27,289 nucleotides of DNA from a virus, in IMG/VR virus record IMGVR_UViG_3300025131_000334, positions 1-27,289 of that record. One strand, 5' to 3'. The translations under genes were made by a program, and so were the position numbers. Under the pieces are notes generated by a model. It was not told the DNA's origin, made no database searches, and saw nothing but the letters and a program-made list of their open reading frames with translations. Shown here one piece after another: positions 23,501-27,289 of the stretch. The stretch's first letter is position 1; every line of letters starts with the position of its first letter.

Positions 23501-24054
23501 TGGTGTTATGTCCGACTGGCACAAGACCCCCCGAAGGTTTCTATGAGGCGGGCGTGATCGCCCCCGGCCCCGTGGGGGTGTTTGGTTGGGATTACTCACG
23601 CGAACGAGCGATCACGAAAACGCCAAACGTGGAACTTTTGACGCTTCGGGACGGCACGCGCCACGCCTACCAAGCGGGTACCCGGCGAAAAAAAGTGGCT
23701 TTTTCTTGGGCCGAGGGTGTGGACGAAACACAATTAAGGCTAAGTGTGAGCGCTCCTAGTGTAGACATTGACTATATCACCACATCTGCTACCGGGGCCC
23801 CTATGGCGCTTCGGCAGGATGGCCCCTTTTTTATGTGGGGGCTCATGGATAGGCTCGACGGTCCCGCGCTCCCTGTGGTCTATATCCCCCGGATCGAATT
23901 TGACGAACGTATTCGCTGCGACCCCCGCCAAAACAACCGGGGGGCTATTTATAGCCGTCTAACGACGCCGATCACGTTAGAGCAGGTAGTAGGCGACGAG
24001 GAAACTTCCGAGGTTTACCGAGTTAACAGCGTGACTTTCGAAGAGGAGCTATAG
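20551..24054 (+). CDS. Large tail protein with sialidase-type Asp boxes (receptor-binding candidate)
   Basis: The TAATG start overlaps the tape-measure stop. The 1167-residue product has two Asp-box motifs, SDDLGATF (about 284-291) and SFDGGATW (about 405-412), and related strands (ILSLPSGRILVFYW, DDDGAAYLFTTGFDG). These suggest a BNR/sialidase-type beta-propeller in the first ~450 residues. The rest is beta-rich, with LPVTWLPFCVPSNLAIW near 510 and a lectin-like look between about 520 and 750, then a C-terminal domain that may attach to the hub. A glycan-binding or glycan-cutting host-contact role is inferred. The middle of the gene differs in base use from both ends. The tail-tip place between tape measure and hub is unusual for so large a spike. 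Confidence 0.6.
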   Translation: MADKSRDLYRGILIPDGDITEIWEAESTIDQEGNRAGVPDTPSRTEAVIESSGHQDATGDGQTLDVLTLRGGYPAPGGAGFGWRQPNAAQAQDQEYRGWDVPHAISGWENSRWSTGAVPTNKFLHGDLVNVTREDGSDFMLCAYENVTPVGISVAIQTRTGVSWEVAASVPLGSLQSLVGDYTCHPAILSLPSGRILVFYWIYDHDNNKAQIQMAYNDGEGAPGTPWVVGGEYTLTDAIDTTTIITKRIRAAYKDGQILLVAHLSDTTPPAAGNVNDRLIQFASDDLGATFTTVTEFSGITDQDGGVAPDIGVVNGTFLVVWVSTDLGHRPRIASLGSAYEAISPLSPDVAFPYPCASYDLPAGAAITEANLTIAIDDDGAAYLFTTGFDGTVSVLLGAAGLAARSFDGGATWEAMGSGAGTIFGEYGRWWGAASPGQVDVDVQPIDYTAEFSRSQLVLVHGYRNSAGGAVPVHGLGENSLCFLYMGSYGTVTLPGLEKFKRDTKRAGLPVTWLPFCVPSNLAIWTGVTGGAGASIEWINAGGFLRLVCTAGNSRYYETIPPIGTGEDEVAFLDGFFGRFVYDVDFLGGGAPSLQEVEIQLSTAGAMTPYCRLLLQIGNAAFRVLDGLTLAVLGSVPYQVGVDTSKREIFWAVRGTTTAGDPPVLGAEYCVWMRASDGTIGGDRVGLEGPDRTFTLVSQGSLTLGSILVGQSYVRWGDQGAGTSDVAWYAFNLCYGHTATGEPLTGEHLAQGQDNPGDLFPRSYAAAPLFVDANTRIAAVDGPTFEADTWSINTRFLDAADNVIPSVSPSPAKPWRSKTASPGDTIAFQRNPDGENAFPLNCLYGIHFQNVNFKRARIETKIGAAWVSSGDCELFEAFQFERRGHTLHIANGLAQKMYCFYNEFAGCKFEFDPDDEESQVATILRNSEGMSYSGAAPKTTTIALDPNTFDTATAPVSGIGHIWFKTVTFLAKFPLNGRFVGIRVVLCPTGTRPPEGFYEAGVIAPGPVGVFGWDYSRERAITKTPNVELLTLRDGTRHAYQAGTRRKKVAFSWAEGVDETQLRLSVSAPSVDIDYITTSATGAPMALRQDGPFFMWGLMDRLDGPALPVVYIPRIEFDERIRCDPRQNNRGAIYSRLTTPITLEQVVGDEETSEVYRVNSVTFEEEL

Positions 24055-25691
24055 TGTATCAAAAGCCGTTACGCTGGATCGAACTTCTGGACGATCTGAC
24101 CTCTGTGGAGTTTTTGCTAGCCGTCACGGTGGCGGGGCGTGAGTTTTATTTTTCCACGCGGCCCCTCACGGTCCCCACCGAAACCGGCTCGATCGTCTAC
24201 CGGGGAGGCTTGGCGGCTAGGTGGACGGACGCCCTAAACCTCTTTAACTATAGCCCCACGTTGCTAGCTATCCCCCTTGAGATCATTTTTCCGGTGGATG
24301 TGGCGGAACTGGTGGCGCGAGGTTTTAACCTTTGGCGGGGTGTCGGTGAGCTTTCCCTATGGGTGGAAGGGCGGACCTATGAAGAGCGGATCGTCTTAAT
24401 GCGGGGCTCGATGGTGGAGCCGACCTACGGCGCCCTGAACGAGCCGGTGAAATTTTCCCTTGAAGCTAACGGTTTTCAAGACACGTCTTTAGTCTTAGGG
24501 CCTACACAACGCGTTCTAGCCGGGGTGACGTGGCCCTCTCCCATAGATTCAGAAAACGCCTACTATCCGATCGTTTTTGGCACCCCCGGCGCCTATTCGG
24601 ACTTGACCGGGGGTATGCTTTATGTCCCTGGATCCCCGGCCCTCGTGGTGGAAAACCCAGCAGGCAATGATTATTTGGCAGTCATAGCGGCCCACCCCGT
24701 ACAGGCTACCGAAGTGGTGATCTCGAACAGTTCCAAAGCTGGGGTGGCTTGGGGGGCTACCGTCACGCTGGAAACCGACGATCTAGATCAACAAGTATCC
24801 ATCGCCTCCTACACCACCGGGGGGTTTGATTATGACGTGGGGGATCAGCTTCAAGTCATTTGGTACGATACCACCGTGGGGGCGCCCACCGGGGCCCTAT
24901 GGAACGATCACCACACAGCTCCCCGCACTGGCGCCGGTGAGTTGATCAATTACTTCCTACGCCGGAGTACACTCGAAACCGATGCAGGGACTTGGCGATC
25001 TATTGCTTCGGAGCTTGATCAACAGTTCAAGTTTTCCGGCTATGTCAACGAACCGTGTAGCGCCTGGGAATACATCGATGATAACTTTTTGCCGTTACTC
25101 CCTGTGTCGGTCTACGCAACGGGAGAGGGTATTAGTGTGTCGTATTGGCGCCGTGAAGCTATCGCTAGTGATATTGTGGGTACAGTATCGACCGGGGGCG
25201 GCGCGGCGCGTGTGGGCCCCATTACCTACGAAAAACAGGAAATTTTAAACGACATCCGACTAAGCTATGCTTTGAGCCTACAAGATCGATCGCACAAAAT
25301 GACGCGGGGGGTAGTGGGGGATCGTGAAACCTTCCCGGCGGATGACGTGGGAAGGGTTTTATTTTCGTCTTCTTTTTCTCGTGCGAGCTATTTATCCTTC
25401 GGCACACACGCAGAGACCATCACGTCTGATGTAGTCTACGAAACCGCCACGGCAACGAATGTTTTAGAGTGGATGCACCGTGCCGCCGCTTTCCCTCACC
25501 GGGTGGTGAGGTATGACGTCCCGATCCGGCTTGGCTTCCTACGTCGCGGGAATCTGATCCTTTTGACGGATCATGAGGTGCACATGGAGGATCAAGTATG
25601 TATCGTGCGGGACGTATCCTGGATCGACGGACGCCCGCGGCTCACCCTTTTGATCATGGCCGATCCTCCTCGTGACGATCGGCAGGGGTAG
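24054..25691 (+). CDS. Tail hub / tip protein (putative)
   Basis: A GTG at 24054 shares a base with the previous TAG. The 545-residue product has an N-terminal beta-sandwich-like part (WIELLDDLTSVEFLLAVTVAGREFYFSTRPL) and a region with WRSIASELDQQFKFSGYVNEP and IDDNFLPLLPVSVYATGEGISVSYW. These resemble central hub or base-of-tail proteins, where similar helix-strand units build the ring under the tube. It lies after the tape measure and the large Asp-box protein, the normal place for a hub. No enzymatic motif is seen. Family membership is not proven from sequence alone. Confidence 0.55.
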   Translation: MYQKPLRWIELLDDLTSVEFLLAVTVAGREFYFSTRPLTVPTETGSIVYRGGLAARWTDALNLFNYSPTLLAIPLEIIFPVDVAELVARGFNLWRGVGELSLWVEGRTYEERIVLMRGSMVEPTYGALNEPVKFSLEANGFQDTSLVLGPTQRVLAGVTWPSPIDSENAYYPIVFGTPGAYSDLTGGMLYVPGSPALVVENPAGNDYLAVIAAHPVQATEVVISNSSKAGVAWGATVTLETDDLDQQVSIASYTTGGFDYDVGDQLQVIWYDTTVGAPTGALWNDHHTAPRTGAGELINYFLRRSTLETDAGTWRSIASELDQQFKFSGYVNEPCSAWEYIDDNFLPLLPVSVYATGEGISVSYWRREAIASDIVGTVSTGGGAARVGPITYEKQEILNDIRLSYALSLQDRSHKMTRGVVGDRETFPADDVGRVLFSSSFSRASYLSFGTHAETITSDVVYETATATNVLEWMHRAAAFPHRVVRYDVPIRLGFLRRGNLILLTDHEVHMEDQVCIVRDVSWIDGRPRLTLLIMADPPRDDRQG

Positions 25692-25693
25692 CC

Positions 25694-26113
25694 GTGTCCG
25701 ATCTAACCGAAATCAAAAACAAACTCCGCGAGGATCGTAAAAGGATCATCACATTAGAGGGCGACTTAGGCGAACTCAAGATCGAAGTAGGAAAAGTTTC
25801 GGTAGCCCTCGAACACTCCGACAAACGAGCCGAAGAGCGACACGCCGGGGTGAAGACTAGCCAGTTGGAGATCAAAACCCTGATCCAAGAACGAATCGAG
25901 ATCGACCGGGAGCGCGAAAAAGACGCCCGAGAATACCGCCAACAACGCGAAACCCTCGAACGCGAAGCCGCCATAGCTCGCCAAAAATGGGCGCAAAGTC
26001 TACTAACCCCCCAAACATTGATCATTATTCTAGCTGTGATCCTTTCGTTAATGGGGGTTAAAGCTGGAGAATTGATATGGTTTGCAGAAAGTGTGGGCGA
26101 TTTGGAAGAATAA
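25694..26113 (+). CDS. Coiled-coil protein with C-terminal TM helix (XhlA-like holin accessory candidate)
   Basis: It starts at GTG 25694, just after the hub gene, with AGGGGTAG upstream. The 139-residue product has a long charged coiled coil (about 5-95, many Glu, Arg and Lys in heptads), one hydrophobic helix TPQTLIIILAVILSLMGV (about 104-121) and a short acidic tail. This architecture matches XhlA-type phage membrane proteins linked to lysis. It could equally be a tail-anchored scaffold. A weak hairpin plus T run overlaps its stop. Confidence 0.6.
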   Translation: MSDLTEIKNKLREDRKRIITLEGDLGELKIEVGKVSVALEHSDKRAEERHAGVKTSQLEIKTLIQERIEIDREREKDAREYRQQRETLEREAAIARQKWAQSLLTPQTLIIILAVILSLMGVKAGELIWFAESVGDLEE

Positions 26114-26124
26114 AATTCTTTTTT
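26106..26124 (+). terminator. Weak terminator-like hairpin
   Basis: AAGAAT-AAA-ATTCTT is a perfect 6-bp, 3-base-loop hairpin that includes the stop codon of the coiled-coil gene and is followed by TTTT. The stem is AT-only except for one pair, so termination would be partial. Confidence 0.4.
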
Positions 26125-26144
26125 GTGGCTAAAGTTTGCAGTTG

Positions 26145-26153
26145 TGCTATTAT
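26145..26153 (+). promoter_or_regulatory. Extended -10 promoter candidate for the terminal two-gene unit
   Basis: TG-C-TATTAT (26145-26153) is an extended -10 in the 78-base AT-rich gap before the 67-codon gene. No convincing -35 is seen. It matches the form found upstream of the capsid gene. Confidence 0.45.
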
Positions 26154-26191
26154 GTAAGTGTTGAAACCAAAAAACACACCGGAGCAAAACC

Positions 26192-26395
26192 ATGGACATC
26201 AAAGAGTTTATTATTACTTTCTACCCTGAAATCTTCTCCTTGATGCTCGAAGATTGGCACGAAATACCCCTTATGGCATTACAGACCTTTAAGATGGAAT
26301 CTTATTGTGGAAACAAAACAGACGGGATCCTTAAAAATCCCCAACTTTCAGACAGAGAAAAAGCCGATAAAATCTCTGCTGTGTGTTTTGGTTAA
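26192..26395 (+). CDS. Small hypothetical protein (67 aa)
   Basis: It starts at ATG 26192 with GGAG (26181-26184). The product begins MDIKEFIITFYPEIFSLML, then EIPLMALQTFKMESYCGN, with a polar C-terminus ending ISAVCFG. It has two Cys and a mildly hydrophobic N-terminus, but no clear membrane helix. Base use is AT-richer than most of the window. It is the first gene of a unit with its own promoter and terminator, and its stop is only three bases before the PP-loop gene, so the two are likely partners. No family is recognised. Confidence 0.6.
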   Translation: MDIKEFIITFYPEIFSLMLEDWHEIPLMALQTFKMESYCGNKTDGILKNPQLSDREKADKISAVCFG

Positions 26396-26398
26396 AAC

Positions 26399-27154
26399 AT
26401 GAAATATCACATTAGTTTCAGCGGCGGCCTAGGGTCGGCGATCACTGCTCTGATTGCCTACGAGAAAGGGTTAGATTTTTCACTTTTGTTTGCGGACACC
26501 TTGATCGAAGATGAGGATCTCTACCGCTTCATCGAAGACGTCGCTCAAGCCGTCCGCGCCCCTATCGTGCGCCTAACCGACGGGAGAAATCCTTGGGAGG
26601 TTTTTAATGCCGTGCGGTATCACGGCAATAGTCGTACAGCTCACTGTAGCCAGAAGCTAAAGACCGATCAGGTTCGAGGGTGGCTCGATGTCCACGCCGC
26701 GCCCAATGATCCTCTTGTCTTGGGCATGGATTGGAGTGAAGAAGATCGGATATTGCGAGCCGGGGAAAACTGGGCGCCGCGTCCCGTCGTCTCACTGCTT
26801 ATGGAATATCAAGTGTACCGGCCACAGTGGGCGCCTATGCTTGAAGCCTACCAAATAAAACCGCCCCGGCTTTACGAGCTAGGTTTCCCCCATAACAACT
26901 GCGGCGGGTTTTGTGTGCGTTCAGGTCTCGCGCAAATGCGGCTCTTGAAGCTCAAATTTCCAGAGCGGTATGCTTGGCACGAAGAGCAACAGGAAAAGCT
27001 CCTAGCGGATATTCCCACCACAAAGCCGTTTATCCGCCAAAAAATAAACGGGGAACTTCAATACTTAACTCTCAAAGAGTTAAGAACTATGGACGAAGCA
27101 CAACTTTCTATGTTTGACGCCGGGGCTTGGGGTTGCTCCTGCTTTGTCGATTAA
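26399..27154 (+). CDS. PP-loop ATPase, PAPS-reductase-like, with five cysteines
   Basis: The 251-residue product belongs to the adenine-nucleotide alpha-hydrolase superfamily. The N-terminal SFSGGLGS (6-13) is a PP-loop that binds ATP pyrophosphate, followed by the core strand LLFADTLIEDED. Conserved-looking later blocks are SRTAHCSQKLK (C83), GFPHNNCGGFCVRSG (C168, C172) and WGCSCF (C246, C248). Five Cys in these positions suggest a metal or iron-sulfur site, as in PAPS reductases and thiolation enzymes. Close relatives are often labelled PAPS reductase, but the exact reaction is unknown; nucleotide or nucleic-acid modification is possible. The ribosome binding site is weak, so translation probably follows from the small gene before it. 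Confidence 0.75.
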   Translation: MKYHISFSGGLGSAITALIAYEKGLDFSLLFADTLIEDEDLYRFIEDVAQAVRAPIVRLTDGRNPWEVFNAVRYHGNSRTAHCSQKLKTDQVRGWLDVHAAPNDPLVLGMDWSEEDRILRAGENWAPRPVVSLLMEYQVYRPQWAPMLEAYQIKPPRLYELGFPHNNCGGFCVRSGLAQMRLLKLKFPERYAWHEEQQEKLLADIPTTKPFIRQKINGELQYLTLKELRTMDEAQLSMFDAGAWGCSCFVD

Positions 27155-27182
27155 ACATTTAAGATAAACCCTCCCCTCCAAG

Positions 27183-27221
27183 CCCCCAAGCCCTCACCCG
27201 GCTTAGGGGTTTTTTCTTTTT
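27183..27221 (+). terminator. Strong rho-independent terminator
   Basis: CCCCAAGCC (27184-27192) pairs with GGCTT-A-GGGG (27200-27209) across a 7-base loop with one bulged A, followed by six T, a C and five T. It lies 29 bases after the PP-loop gene and closes the unit. Confidence 0.8.
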
Positions 27222-27242
27222 CGCACCGGCCGAAAACGACGG

Positions 27243-27258
27243 TGTGACATCTGTGACA
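27243..27258 (+). repeat. Direct repeat TGTGACA-TC-TGTGACA at the window end
   Basis: Two copies of TGTGACA nine bases apart follow the terminator. GGTGT and ACACC around them can also form a weak dyad. They may be a protein-binding site for a unit that starts beyond the window. No gene is visible between the terminator and base 27289. Confidence 0.3.
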
Positions 27259-27289
27259 CCCTGCAAAGCTCCACTTTCAGCTACCCCCC

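Noticed and set aside
1-27289. tRNA genes, CRISPR array, insertion sequence, integrase with attachment site
   Set aside because: No cloverleaf, regular repeat array, transposase or recombinase motif was seen on either strand by eye.

Overview
The window is a contiguous piece of a tailed double-stranded DNA phage genome (Caudoviricetes). A 649-residue tape-measure protein, a tail-tube candidate and a G/GT-type tail chaperone point to a long, probably non-contractile tail (siphovirus morphology). Every supported gene is on the + strand, tightly packed, with many ATGA, TAATG and TAGTG stop/start overlaps. The DNA is GC-rich and unusually dense in GATC. No integrase, repressor, tRNA or CRISPR array is visible. 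The host cannot be named from the sequence.

Region 1 (1-8977) is replication and DNA processing. It opens with the 3' part of an SF3-type primase/helicase gene that begins outside the window. Next is a Cas4/RecB-like PD-(D/E)XK nuclease fused in frame to an unrelated C-terminal region, with signs that this region is also expressed separately. Three very small genes follow (99, 35 and 60 codons), then a terminator, an SF2 helicase, an unknown 210-residue protein, a family A DNA polymerase with proofreading domain, a small NPPY DNA methyltransferase and a RuvC-like resolvase.

Region 2 (8974-13460) is packaging and head: large terminase, portal, scaffold-like protein, an extended -10 promoter candidate, the major capsid protein and a long stem-loop. 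No small terminase was recognised.

Region 3 (13461-17298) holds head-tail joining genes interrupted by a lysis-like block: a possible holin, a cell-wall-enzyme candidate with a WSxGC motif, and a one-TM proline-rich protein. A connector candidate with an EF-hand-like loop and three small neck or tail-completion candidates follow.

Region 4 (17291-25691) is the tail: tube protein, tail assembly chaperone with a -1 frameshift at the tandem slippery string A7GCT7, tape measure, a 1167-residue protein with sialidase-type Asp boxes (likely host contact), and a tail-hub-like protein.

Region 5 (25694-27289) has a coiled-coil/TM protein, then a self-contained transcription unit (weak terminator, promoter, two genes, strong terminator) whose second gene is a PP-loop (PAPS-reductase-like) protein with five cysteines. 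It looks like a moron-type insertion.

The most interesting points are the tandem frameshift site in the tail chaperone, the nuclease fusion with an A7 slippery run, tandem out-of-frame stops, an internal promoter and an internal start, and the PP-loop cassette.
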